Part shown: one piece after another, positions 19,850 through 28,633 of the stretch
How positions within the stretch are numbered: the stretch's first letter is position 1
Layout: each line of letters starts with the position of its first letter
Assembly (NCBI RefSeq): GCF_035917455.1
Contig: NZ_CP109078.1
Coordinates: 8,478,001-8,542,000, forward strand
Direction of reading: 5' to 3'
Source: Micromonospora sp. NBC_01796
GTDB lineage: Bacteria > Actinomycetota > Actinomycetes > Mycobacteriales > Micromonosporaceae
DNA: 64,000 nt
Translations under genes and position numbers: made by a program
The notes under the pieces: model-generated
What the model was told of the DNA's origin: nothing
What the model saw: the letters and a program-made list of their open reading frames with translations, nothing else
Databases searched by the model: none

Positions 19850-22800
19850 ATGCGTCGCAAGACATTGATCATCGGGTTGATCGCGGGCCTGTTACTCGCG
19901 CTCGCGCTCGTCCAACCGGCATCGGCGGCCCCGGCCTTCCGAGCCCTGCTGTTCACCAAGACCACCGGCTACCGACACGACTCGATCCCCGCCGGGGTCT
20001 CGATGTTCCAGCAGCAGGCGACCGCGAACAACTTCGAGTTGGTACACAGCGAGGACTCGAACGTCTTCACCGCGGCCAACCTCGCCACCTTCGACGTCCT
20101 CATCATGTTCCAGACCTCGGGCATGGTGTGGACCTCGGCGGCCCAACGCCAGGCGGTGGAGGGTTTCCTCGCCAGCGGTAAGGGAATCGTCGCCATCCAC
20201 AACGCCACGGACATGGGCATCGAATCCGAGTACCCGTGGTGGGACCAGACCGTGAACGCCGGCGCGCACATGCCGGAACACTCCCCCGGCGTGCTGCCCG
20301 GCACCGCCATCGTCGCCGACAAGAAGCACCCGTCCACGGCCGGCCTGCCGGACCGCTGGAACCGTAGCGAGGAGTGGTACAACTTCGACCGCAACCCCCG
20401 CGGCGACGTCCACGTCCTGGTGACCGCCGACGAGCGGACGTACAACCCGGGCTCACGGGCGATGGGGCCGGACCATCCGATCTCCTGGTGCCGCAACGTC
20501 GCCTCCGGCCGGGTCTGGACCACCGCAATGGGGCACGCCGCCGAGTCGTACAGCGAGACGTACTTCCGCAACCACGTCCTGGGTGGAGTCAAGTGGGCGG
20601 CCGGCAACGAGGCCGGCGACTGCGGCGGCACCGTCTGGGGCAACTTCGAGAAGCGTGCCCTCGACGACAACACGGTCGACCCGATGTCCCTGGCCGTGGC
20701 ACCGGACGGGCGTGTCCTCTACGTCCAGCGGGGCGGGCAGGTCAAGATCTTCAAACCCGGCACGAGCACCACCGTCACCGCGGGCACGCTCAGCGTCTAC
20801 ACCGGCGGCGAGGATGGCCTCACCGGGCTGGCGCTCGACCCGAACTTCGCCACCAACGGTCACGTGTACCTGTACCACTCGCCGTCGAGCAGCACGACCG
20901 ACGTCAACCGCGTCTCCCGTTACACGCTCACCGGCGACACGCTCAACCTGTCCAGCGAGGTCCGGATCATCGACATCCCGGCGTACCGTGACCGCACGTT
21001 CCCGGAACCCGGCCACACCGGCGGATACCTCGAATTCGGTCCCGACGGAAACCTCTACATCGGCACCGGGGACGACACGCCGCCGAACCTCGACCCCAAC
21101 TGGCAGGGCTACGCGCCGCTGGACTGGCGGTCGGGCAAGGCCAATCTCGACGCCGCCCGGACCGCCGGCAACACCAACGACCTGCGCGGCAAGCTGCTGC
21201 GCATCAGGCCCTCGACCAGCGGCGGCTACACCATCCCGACGGGCAACCTCTACGCGCAGGGAACGGCACAGACCCGACCGGAAATTTACGCCATGGGCTT
21301 TCGCAACCCGTTCCGCTTCTCGATCGACCCGGCCAACGGCTGGGTCTACCTGGCCGACTACGGCCCCGACCGGAACCCACCGACCACCAATCGCGGCCCC
21401 GAGGGGCTCGTCGAGCTCAACGTGATCAAGTCGGCGGGTAACTACGGCTGGCCGTTCTGCCACGGCGACAACCAGCCCTACGCGCCGTTCAACCCGGACA
21501 CCGGCGTCGTCGGCGCCAAGTTCAACTGCTCCGCACCGGTCAACAACTCGCCCAACAACACCGGGCTGACCAGCCTGCGGCCAGTCGTCGCGCCCAACCT
21601 GTGGTACGGCTACGGCACCTCGCCGACCTTCCCGGAGCTCGGATCCGGCGGTTCCGGCCCGATGGGCGGACCGGTCTACCGGTACGACCCGGCTAACCCG
21701 TCCGCAACCAAGTTTCCGCCGTACTACGACGGCGTCCACTTCTTCTACGAGTGGTCGCGCAGCTACGTCAAGGAGGTGCACTTCGACTCCGCCACGGCGG
21801 TGACCCGCACCAACCCGTTCCTGCCGACGGCGAGGTTCAACAAGCCGATGGACATGGAGTTCGGCCGGGACGGCTCGCTCTACCTGCTGGAGTGGGGCAC
21901 CAACTTCGGCGGTGGAAACAGCGATTCCGGGCTCTACCGGATCGACTACGTCCAGGGCGGACGGTCGCCGGTCGCCAAGGCCACCGGTACGCCCACCAGC
22001 GGCAACGCACCGCTCAACGTCCAGTTCAGCAGTGCCGGCACGGCCGATCCGGACCCCGGCAACACGCTCACCTACCAGTGGACGTTCGGCGACGGCACCA
22101 CCTCGACGGCGGCCAACCCGTCACACGTCTACACCACCAACGGCAACTATGCGGCGCAGTTGAAAGTCACCGACAACACCGGCAAGACCGGCTTCGCCAA
22201 CGTCCAGATCACCGTCGGCAACACCGCACCGGTGGTCACCATCACCACCCCGTCGAACGGCGGCATGCTCACCTTCGGTGACCGGGTCTCGTACCAAATC
22301 AGTGTCTCCGACCCAGGCGGCGACCCGATCGACTGCGCCAAGGTGGTCCTCAACCCGGCGCTCGGGCACGACGACCACGCGCACGAAACCACGGAATACC
22401 CGGGCTGCTCGGGCACCATCTCCACCGACCTGCTCGGTGGACATCCCGACGGCGCAAACCTGTTCTACGTGCTGAACGCGAAGTACACCGACAACGGCGG
22501 CGCGGGTGGCGCGGCTCCGCTCACCGGCTACGGACAGGCGATTCTCCAGCCCAAGCACAAGCAGGCCGAGTACTACAGCAGCCAATCCGGCACCCGGATC
22601 GTCGACCAGGCCGGCGCGGAGAGCGGCAAGCGCGTCGGGGACATCTCCAACAACGACTGGGTGGCGTTCACCCCGATGAGCCTGTCGGGCATCACGAACG
22701 TCAGCTACCGGCTGTCGTCGCCCTCCGGTGGCGGATCGATCGAACTGCGCGCCGGCTCGCCGACCGGCACCCTACTGGCCACCACACCGGTGCCCAGCAC

Positions 22801-23395
22801 CGGTGGATGGGACAACTATCAGTCCACGGCACCGGTGAACGTTGCCGCCCTCGCCGGAACCCAGACGCTCTACCTGGTGTTCAAGGGCAGCGCGAGCAAC
22901 TGGTTCGATCTCGACTCGCACACGTTCGGCGGCGCCGGTGTCGGCGTGCCCAACACCGGCGGCGTAGCGGGCCGGACGTGGACCCTCACCGCGTTGCACA
23001 GCGGCAAGCTGATGGACGTCAGCGGCGTGTCCACCGCCGACGGCGCCCAGATCCACCAGTGGGCGGCCACCGGCGGCAACAACCAGAAGTGGCAGGCCGT
23101 CGACGCCGGCAGTGGTGCGATCTACCTGAAGGCGGTCCACAGCGGCAAGTGCGTCGAGGTGACCGGCGGCTCCACTACGGCGGGGGCCTTCCTCCAGCAG
23201 GCCACCTGCAACAACAGCAACCAGCAGAAATTCACCGCCGGGACGACGGGGACCGCCGGGGTGTACACCCTGACGAGCGCGCCGAGCGGGCTCTGCGTGG
23301 ATGTCGCCAGCGCCGCCACCAGCGACGGCGCCCGGCTGTTGCAGTGGAACTGCCTCGGGTCCACCAACCAGCAGTGGCGGTTCAGCCTGGCCTGA
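19850..23395 (+). CDS. Secreted ThuA / PQQ-type sugar dehydrogenase / PKD / CBM6-like / ricin multidomain protein
   Basis: 1181 residues with a Sec signal peptide (cleavage after PASAA, about residue 26). Domains in order: ThuA-like glutamine-amidotransferase fold (about 28-250, with KTTGYRHDSIP and HNATDMG motifs); GSDH/PQQ-dependent sugar dehydrogenase beta-propeller (about 260-700, GLTGLALDPNFATNGHVYLY and MGFRNPFRFSIDP); PKD domain (about 704-788); an Ig-like segment (790-895); CBM6-like domain (about 903-1030, EYYSSQSG and SNNDWVAF); ricin trefoil (about 1037-1181, three QxW repeats). It probably oxidises an extracellular or wall-bound sugar while anchored by the carbohydrate modules. 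ThuA in trehalose or glycan oxidation pathways is known; substrate here is unknown. Start ATG 19850 follows AGGAGA. Confidence 0.88.
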   Translation: MRRKTLIIGLIAGLLLALALVQPASAAPAFRALLFTKTTGYRHDSIPAGVSMFQQQATANNFELVHSEDSNVFTAANLATFDVLIMFQTSGMVWTSAAQRQAVEGFLASGKGIVAIHNATDMGIESEYPWWDQTVNAGAHMPEHSPGVLPGTAIVADKKHPSTAGLPDRWNRSEEWYNFDRNPRGDVHVLVTADERTYNPGSRAMGPDHPISWCRNVASGRVWTTAMGHAAESYSETYFRNHVLGGVKWAAGNEAGDCGGTVWGNFEKRALDDNTVDPMSLAVAPDGRVLYVQRGGQVKIFKPGTSTTVTAGTLSVYTGGEDGLTGLALDPNFATNGHVYLYHSPSSSTTDVNRVSRYTLTGDTLNLSSEVRIIDIPAYRDRTFPEPGHTGGYLEFGPDGNLYIGTGDDTPPNLDPNWQGYAPLDWRSGKANLDAARTAGNTNDLRGKLLRIRPSTSGGYTIPTGNLYAQGTAQTRPEIYAMGFRNPFRFSIDPANGWVYLADYGPDRNPPTTNRGPEGLVELNVIKSAGNYGWPFCHGDNQPYAPFNPDTGVVGAKFNCSAPVNNSPNNTGLTSLRPVVAPNLWYGYGTSPTFPELGSGGSGPMGGPVYRYDPANPSATKFPPYYDGVHFFYEWSRSYVKEVHFDSATAVTRTNPFLPTARFNKPMDMEFGRDGSLYLLEWGTNFGGGNSDSGLYRIDYVQGGRSPVAKATGTPTSGNAPLNVQFSSAGTADPDPGNTLTYQWTFGDGTTSTAANPSHVYTTNGNYAAQLKVTDNTGKTGFANVQITVGNTAPVVTITTPSNGGMLTFGDRVSYQISVSDPGGDPIDCAKVVLNPALGHDDHAHETTEYPGCSGTISTDLLGGHPDGANLFYVLNAKYTDNGGAGGAAPLTGYGQAILQPKHKQAEYYSSQSGTRIVDQAGAESGKRVGDISNNDWVAFTPMSLSGITNVSYRLSSPSGGGSIELRAGSPTGTLLATTPVPSTGGWDNYQSTAPVNVAALAGTQTLYLVFKGSASNWFDLDSHTFGGAGVGVPNTGGVAGRTWTLTALHSGKLMDVSGVSTADGAQIHQWAATGGNNQKWQAVDAGSGAIYLKAVHSGKCVEVTGGSTTAGAFLQQATCNNSNQQKFTAGTTGTAGVYTLTSAPSGLCVDVASAATSDGARLLQWNCLGSTNQQWRFSLA

Positions 23396-23403
23396 CCAAC
23401 CAC

Positions 23404-23441
23404 GGCTACCGCGGTAGCCAGTGACGGTCCCGTCGGGACCG
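23404..23441. terminator. Tandem hairpins between convergent genes
   Basis: Palindrome GGCTACCGCGGTAGCC at 23404-23419 is followed by CGGTCCC-GTC-GGGACCG at 23425-23441, just after the stop of the ThuA-PQQ gene. They lie before the convergent SDR gene and probably end transcription from the left; a further GC-rich repeat follows near 23462-23477. Confidence 0.6.
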
Positions 23442-23602
23442 GCGTCCGACGAAACGGAGCCGGTCCCGACCGGGACGTCGCCGTCAACCGAGACGAGTGC
23501 GGGCGGAGCTGACCCGCCCCGGACAGGTGTGGCCGGACGCGCCGAAGCCCGGTTCGGTGCGGCGTACCGCCGGGCGGCGTTTCGGTGCCCACTGCTCGCT
23601 CG

Positions 23603-24361
23603 TCATCGGCCGAGCCAGCCGCCGTCGACGGGCAGCACGACTCCGTTGACGTAGTCCGATGCCGCCGATGCCAGAAACACCGTGGCGCCGCCGAGATCGT
23701 CGGCGCGGCCCCAGCGGGCCGCCGGAATCCGGGCGAGGATCGCCCGTTCCCGGTCGGGGTCGTCGCGCAGCGCCTGGGTGTTGTCGGTGGCGATGTAGCC
23801 GGGGGCGATGGCGTTGACGTTGACCCCGCTGGCCGCCCACTCGTTCGCCAGCGCCTTGGTGAGCCCGGCCACTCCCGACTTCGACGCGGCGTAGCCGGGA
23901 ACGGTGATGCCGCCCTGGAAACTCAGCAGCGACGCGGTGAAAATGATCTTTCCTCGGCCACGCTCGACCATCGCCCTGCCGATCTCCCGGCTCAGCACGA
24001 ACTGGCTGCTCAGGTTCACCTCGATCACGTGGTCCCACATCTCGTCCGGGTGGTCGGCGGCCGGGGTACGGGCAATCGTGCCGCCGTTGTTCACCAGGAT
24101 GTCGATCGGCCCGAGCGCGGTGAGGTCGCGGGCCAACCGGTGCACGGCCGCCCGGTCGGCGAGATCGGCCCGCAGCGCGGTGAACCGGCTGCCGGCCGCC
24201 CGGACCCGGCGTTCCACCTCGCTTCCATGCGCTTCCATCTGAGCGGAGACGCCGACGACGTCGGCACCGGCAAGGGCCAGGGCCTCGGCCATGGCAAGAC
24301 CGATTCCGCGCCGGGCACCGGTCACGACGGCGGTCCGCCCGGACAGGTCGAACAGGGTCAT
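23603..24361 (-). CDS. Short-chain dehydrogenase/reductase, KduD/gluconate 5-dehydrogenase-like
   Basis: 252 residues, classical SDR. Nucleotide-binding TGARRGIG (15-22), NNGG (91-94), and catalytic S144, Y157, K161 (YAASKSG) are present; the C-terminus ends in the family-typical PVDGGWLGR. The closest pattern is 2-deoxy-D-gluconate 3-dehydrogenase/KduD or gluconate 5-dehydrogenase. ATG 24361 overlaps the stop of the zinc dehydrogenase by one base (TGATG). It would oxidise a sugar acid in the pathway served by the neighbouring importer. Confidence 0.88.
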   Translation of the reverse strand: MTLFDLSGRTAVVTGARRGIGLAMAEALALAGADVVGVSAQMEAHGSEVERRVRAAGSRFTALRADLADRAAVHRLARDLTALGPIDILVNNGGTIARTPAADHPDEMWDHVIEVNLSSQFVLSREIGRAMVERGRGKIIFTASLLSFQGGITVPGYAASKSGVAGLTKALANEWAASGVNVNAIAPGYIATDNTQALRDDPDRERAILARIPAARWGRADDLGGATVFLASAASDYVNGVVLPVDGGWLGR

Positions 24362-25386
24362 CACCGGTTGCCCTCCCGCAGGTCGAGCAGCACCTTCATG
24401 ACGCCGCCACCCTCCAGGGCCGTGAACGCGGCGGCGACCGCCTCGACGGGTTCGACCCGGGAGATGAGCTGTCGCACCGGGATCGCGCCGGAGGCGACCA
24501 AACGGATCGCCTCCGCCATGTCGTCGCGCTGGTACAGGCGGGCACCGAGCAACTCCAACTCCCGCCAGAAGAACCGGTGCAGGTTGACCTCCCGGGGTTG
24601 AGGGTGAATCGCGACCATCACCAGTCGGCCGCGAGTGGTCAGGACGTCGACCGCCGTGGCGACCCCGGCGGCGGAGCCGGACACCTCGAAGGCGACGTCG
24701 GCGCCCGCGCCCTCGGTGCGGTCGTTCACCAACGCCACGACGTCGGTCGTACCCGGGTCGACGACGTCGATCCCGATTTCTCCCGCGACCGCACGCCGGA
24801 ACGGGTCCGGCTCGACGAGGAGCACCTGCGCGCCGCGGCCCTGCGCGACGGCGGCGATGAGAACCCCTATCGGCCCGCCGCCGACCACGACCACCAGATC
24901 GTCGGCGGTCACGTTTCCCCGCCGTACGTCGTGCACCGCGACCGCGACCGGTTCGATGAGCGCCGCGTGGTCGAGCGGCAGTTCCTCGGGGAGCGGCAGG
25001 ACCAGTTCCGCCGGCACGTTCCAGAAGGACTGCATGGCGCCCGGCGAGTCGATGCCGAGAAAATTCATGGCGTGGCAGACGTGGGAGTTCCCGTTCCGGC
25101 AGGCCGCGCATCGTCCGCACGACCGGGTTGGCATCACCGTCACGGCCTGTCCGACCGTCCAACCGGTGGCGTACTCGCCTACAGCCGCGATCCGCCCGGA
25201 CATCTCGTGCCCGATGATCGCCGAGGGGCCGACCCGGGCGTCCATGTCCCCGTGGTAAATGTGCAGGTCGGTGCCGCAGATCCCGGTGTACGCCACCGCG
25301 ATCCGCACCTGGCCGCGACCCGGTGGTTCCGGTTCACGTTCCTCGATCCCGAGGTGCCGCGCACCCCGGTAGACGACTGTCTTCAT
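24361..25386 (-). CDS. Zinc-dependent alcohol/sugar dehydrogenase (MDR superfamily)
   Basis: 341 residues. Catalytic zinc ligands C37 (TGICGTD), H60 and E61 (GHE) and the structural zinc cysteines C90, C93, C96 and C104 are all visible; the Rossmann motif VVVVGGGPIGVL follows at about 185. The pattern fits sorbitol/L-idonate/threonine-type dehydrogenases. ATG 25386 has GGAGGA upstream. It is separated from the enolase-superfamily gene by 210 bp containing a strong hairpin, so the dehydrogenase pair may be expressed at a lower level or from its own promoter. Confidence 0.9.
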   Translation of the reverse strand: MKTVVYRGARHLGIEEREPEPPGRGQVRIAVAYTGICGTDLHIYHGDMDARVGPSAIIGHEMSGRIAAVGEYATGWTVGQAVTVMPTRSCGRCAACRNGNSHVCHAMNFLGIDSPGAMQSFWNVPAELVLPLPEELPLDHAALIEPVAVAVHDVRRGNVTADDLVVVVGGGPIGVLIAAVAQGRGAQVLLVEPDPFRRAVAGEIGIDVVDPGTTDVVALVNDRTEGAGADVAFEVSGSAAGVATAVDVLTTRGRLVMVAIHPQPREVNLHRFFWRELELLGARLYQRDDMAEAIRLVASGAIPVRQLISRVEPVEAVAAAFTALEGGGVMKVLLDLREGNR

Positions 25387-25436
25387 CGATCCTCCGTCTC
25401 GCAGTCGGTACATCGGTCGTCCCGACCGGGCATGGT

Positions 25437-25468
25437 CGTGGGTGCACCACCGTGGCGGTGCACCCACG
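25437..25468 (-). terminator. Intra-cluster hairpin between enolase-superfamily and dehydrogenase genes
   Basis: Perfect 12-bp arms (CGTGGGTGCACC / GGTGCACCCACG) around an 8-nt loop. It lies 128 bp past the stop of the enolase-superfamily gene and 51 bp before the dehydrogenase start. It may be a (partial) terminator or an RNA-stabilising structure. Confidence 0.6.
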
Positions 25469-25596
25469 ATCCCCTTGGTCTGTCGGTACCTCGCGCTGAA
25501 ACCGGCACCCCGGTACCGGAGCCGACCGGGCGGACCCCGGGCCCGCGTCCGGACCCGGGCGGCCCCGCCGGACGAGTCCGGGTAGCCGTGTCCAGG

Positions 25597-26820
25597 TCAG
25601 TGGTGCGCGGTAGGCGACACCGCGTTGTGGGAATTCAGCGGCCCGACGGGAACCTGGCGTACGGGCGCGATCCCGTCGACCCCGGCGAGCAGCCGTCGTC
25701 CGGCTCGCTCCGGCCGGACGTTGGGGCCCTCGGTCGTCTGCGTCTGCGGGCGGCGGGTGGCCTCCCGGATCCGGTCCTCGTCGACCAGGACGCCCAGTCC
25801 CGGCGAGTCTCCGAGGACGAAGGCCCCGTCCTCGACGTGAAGGTCGATGGAGACGCCGGCCGGTGGACGCAGGTCCTGTAGCTCGCTGGTCAGGTGATTC
25901 GGCACCGAGGTCGCGGCGTGCAGCAGTCCGACCGGGCTGTTGCCGATCGGGCTGACCGGCAGGTCGTGGGCGTGCGCCAGGGCGGACGCCCGCAGGAAGT
26001 GGGTGACCCCCCATACGGCGGCCATCTGGACGATGTCGACCGCGCCGGCGGCGATCAGCGGGCGGTACTGTTCGAGCCCGGTGAGGTTCTCTCCGGTCGC
26101 GACCGAGGCGCGAATTCCTCGGCCGACCGTGGCGAGTCCCTCCGCGTCCCAGCGCCGGACGGGCTCCTCGATCCAGATGAGGTCGAGGGTGCGTTCGAGT
26201 TCGCAGACGTGCCGTACGGCCTGCTTGCGGGTCCATGCCTCGTTCACGTCGAGCATCAGGCCCGGCCGCAGTCCGTGCCCGGCCTCGGTCAGAACCTCCC
26301 TGACCAGGCAGAGGCGGTGCCGGTCGCGCTCGATGTCGAGGCCGCCCTTGAGCTTGGCGGCCCGTAGGCCGTGCCGGGCGTAGACCTCGTAGGTCGAGAC
26401 GAGTTCGTCGTCGGTCAGCCCGATGTCCAGGCCGGACGCGTAGGCGGGGACCCGCCGATCGCGTCCGCCCAGCAGCCGCCACAACGGCTCGCCGGCGGCC
26501 TGCGCCTTGATGTCCCACAGGGCGGTGTCGAGCGCGCCGATGGTGCCGAACACCGGACCCGCGTGCCCGGCCTTGAAGGTGTGCCGCAGCATGCGGTCGT
26601 AGAGGGTTGTCACCGCGCGGGGGTCTTCGCCGTCGATGGCCGCGAAAATACGCTCGATCTCGACGTGCGGTCCGAGTCCGACCCCGGAAATACCCGCGTC
26701 GGTCTCGACGATGACGATCGGCACCGGGACCACCCCGTCGACGAACACGCCGTTGGCGTCGCCGACGGGCCGTCCCCATTCCTGGACAGTGGATAGTGTC
26801 CGATATCCGGTGATCCGCAT
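25597..26820 (-). CDS. Enolase-superfamily (mandelate racemase/muconate lactonizing-like) protein
   Basis: 407 residues. Metal ligands D191 (LMLDVNEAW), E218 (WIEEP) and E244 (ATGENL) and the KxK pair K156/K158 (AAKLKGG) are kept, as in sugar-acid dehydratases. The Asp of the usual His-Asp dyad is replaced (IVQMAAVWG where VVQPDvxrvGG is normal), and the PHG-type histidine is replaced by isoleucine (VSPIGN). So the chemistry may differ from canonical dehydratases. The C-terminal 50 residues are an unusual Arg/Pro-rich tail. It is downstream of the CUT1 permeases (1 bp gap) and probably acts on the imported sugar acid. Confidence 0.85.
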   Translation of the reverse strand: MRITGYRTLSTVQEWGRPVGDANGVFVDGVVPVPIVIVETDAGISGVGLGPHVEIERIFAAIDGEDPRAVTTLYDRMLRHTFKAGHAGPVFGTIGALDTALWDIKAQAAGEPLWRLLGGRDRRVPAYASGLDIGLTDDELVSTYEVYARHGLRAAKLKGGLDIERDRHRLCLVREVLTEAGHGLRPGLMLDVNEAWTRKQAVRHVCELERTLDLIWIEEPVRRWDAEGLATVGRGIRASVATGENLTGLEQYRPLIAAGAVDIVQMAAVWGVTHFLRASALAHAHDLPVSPIGNSPVGLLHAATSVPNHLTSELQDLRPPAGVSIDLHVEDGAFVLGDSPGLGVLVDEDRIREATRRPQTQTTEGPNVRPERAGRRLLAGVDGIAPVRQVPVGPLNSHNAVSPTAHH

Positions 26821-26821
26821 G

Positions 26822-27652
26822 TCAACCCTTCGTGGAACCGGCGGCGACGCCGTCGGCGATTTGGCGCTGGAGGAAGAGGTAGACGACCAGAACGGGTATC
26901 GCGGCGATCAGCACACCTGAGGCGAAGGTGGGAATGTCGTCGGAGTACTGCCCCCGCAACGAGGTGACACCCACCATCAGTGTCCGGTGGTCGGCCGAGG
27001 GCATCATCACCAGCGACATGAGGACGTCGTTCCAGCAGAACAGGGCGTTGAGGATGCCGACCGACAGCAGCGCCGGGGTGCCCAACGGCAGCATGATCCG
27101 GCGGTACACGCCGTACACGCTGTTGCCGTCGATCCTGGCCGCGTCAATGATCTCCGGCGGAATGCCCCGGTAGTAGCTCGTCATCAGGAAGACGGTGAAG
27201 GGCAGGAACTGGGCCACATAGACGAGGACCAGCCCGGGGTACGTGTCGATGAGCGCGGTGTCGGCCATGATCCGGGCGAGCGGCACCATGATCACCTGAA
27301 ACGGGACGAACAGTCCCGCGAGGCAGCCCAGGAACAGCACCGACGAACCACGGAAACGCAGCTGACTCAGGGCGAAGCCGGCCATCGATCCGAGCAGCAA
27401 CAGCAGAATCACCGACGACGTCACGACGAGCAGGGAGTTGGCGAAGTAGCGGCCCAGGCCGACGCTGTTCCACGCCGTGCTGATGTTCTCCCAGCGCAGG
27501 GCATCGGTCAGGGAGAACCGGTCGAGGATGTAGTCACGCCGCGTCTTCATCGCGACGTTGGCGGTGAACAGCAGGGGGTAGATCGTTGCCAACGCGAGCA
27601 GCGACATCGGGATGGCCACCACCCAACGGCCCAGACGAAGGCGAGACATCAC
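26822..27652 (-). CDS. CUT1 sugar ABC transporter permease (MalG-like)
   Basis: 276 residues, six predicted membrane helices, EAA loop IDAARIDGNSVYGVYRRIMLP. Its ATG at 27652 overlaps the preceding permease stop. It is followed after 1 bp by the enolase-superfamily gene, so import and catabolism are co-transcribed. Confidence 0.92.
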   Translation of the reverse strand: MMSRLRLGRWVVAIPMSLLALATIYPLLFTANVAMKTRRDYILDRFSLTDALRWENISTAWNSVGLGRYFANSLLVVTSSVILLLLLGSMAGFALSQLRFRGSSVLFLGCLAGLFVPFQVIMVPLARIMADTALIDTYPGLVLVYVAQFLPFTVFLMTSYYRGIPPEIIDAARIDGNSVYGVYRRIMLPLGTPALLSVGILNALFCWNDVLMSLVMMPSADHRTLMVGVTSLRGQYSDDIPTFASGVLIAAIPVLVVYLFLQRQIADGVAAGSTKG

Positions 27653-28629
27653 TTGTCCCTTCCCGCTCGCTCGAGCAGCTTGATCTGCAGCATTCCCACG
27701 ACGAGCATGATGACGAAGAGAACCGTCGACGCGGCCGACGCGAGGGCCGGCCGGTTCATCTGGCCCTGTTGGATCCAGATGTAGTACTCCGGCAGGTACG
27801 TCGATCCCTCCGGGCCACCGCTGGTCATGACGAACAGCAGCCCGAACATGGAGGTCAGCATCCCGATCATCGTGGTAACGAAGACGAACTGAATGGTGCG
27901 CGTGAGGCTCGGGATGATCACGTGCCAGACGACCTGGGGTAGTGACGCCCCGTCCACCCGGGCCGCGTCCAGAAGCGCGGCGTCCAGGGTCGCGAACCCG
28001 GCGAGGAACACCACCAGGCTCATTCCGAAGGTGGCCCAGATATACACCCCGACCACCATGAACATCGCAAGGTCCGGGTCGCCCAGCCAGTCCACCGGAC
28101 CGACCCCGACCGCCCCGAGTACGGCGTTGAGGGGACCGTCGAAGGCGAGCAGCAGGTTGAAGATCGCGCCGACGATGACCGGGGAGAGCACCGCGGGAAA
28201 GAAGTAGACGCTGCGGTAGAACCGGTGGCCGGGCACCCTCAGGTAGATGAATGTCGCAAGCAGCCCGGGGATCGCCACCGCCACCGGGAGCAGCAGCACC
28301 AGCAGCCCGACGTTGCCGAGCGCGGTCTGGAACAGCGGATCCCCGAGCAGCTCGCGGTAGTTGTCGAAACCAACCGCCCGCCCGTTCTGCTCGCCGTCGC
28401 CGGTAAAGGAGAAGTTGACCCCGAGGAGCAACGGATAGAGCCGCAGCGCCACGATTATCAGCACGGCCGGGGCAACCAGGACGTAGGGAGCGAAGCGCTC
28501 GGCGCGCGAGCCACGACCGGCGCGCCGGGTGCGGGCACCGTCCCGCTCAGCCGATGATCCAGCCACCGCCCGGTCGGTCCGTCCGGTTTGAGCCGGACGG
28601 ACCGACGGGTGTGCATTTCCGATCGGCAC
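27649..28629 (-). CDS. CUT1 sugar ABC transporter permease (MalF-like)
   Basis: Up to 326 residues with six membrane segments and EAA loop LDAARVDGASLPQVVWHVIIP. The start is uncertain: a GTG at 28629 lies 4 bp after the binding-protein stop but the first 45 residues are Arg/Gly/Ala-rich, and a 13-bp-arm hairpin (28574-28605) falls within them. A GTG at 28566, beyond the hairpin, is an alternative. Neither has a strong ribosome site. No ATPase gene is in the cluster. Confidence 0.87.
   Translation of the reverse strand: MPIGNAHPSVRPAQTGRTDRAVAGSSAERDGARTRRAGRGSRAERFAPYVLVAPAVLIIVALRLYPLLLGVNFSFTGDGEQNGRAVGFDNYRELLGDPLFQTALGNVGLLVLLLPVAVAIPGLLATFIYLRVPGHRFYRSVYFFPAVLSPVIVGAIFNLLLAFDGPLNAVLGAVGVGPVDWLGDPDLAMFMVVGVYIWATFGMSLVVFLAGFATLDAALLDAARVDGASLPQVVWHVIIPSLTRTIQFVFVTTMIGMLTSMFGLLFVMTSGGPEGSTYLPEYYIWIQQGQMNRPALASAASTVLFVIMLVVGMLQIKLLERAGRDK
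28574..28605 (-). terminator. Hairpin just downstream of the binding-protein gene
   Basis: Perfect 13-bp arms (TCGGTCCGTCCGG / CCGGACGGACCGA) with a 6-nt loop, 29 bp past the stop of the substrate-binding gene. Such structures often lower permease expression relative to the binding protein by partial termination or 3' stabilisation. It overlaps the start region of the permease. Confidence 0.6.
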
Positions 28630-28633
28630 GAGT

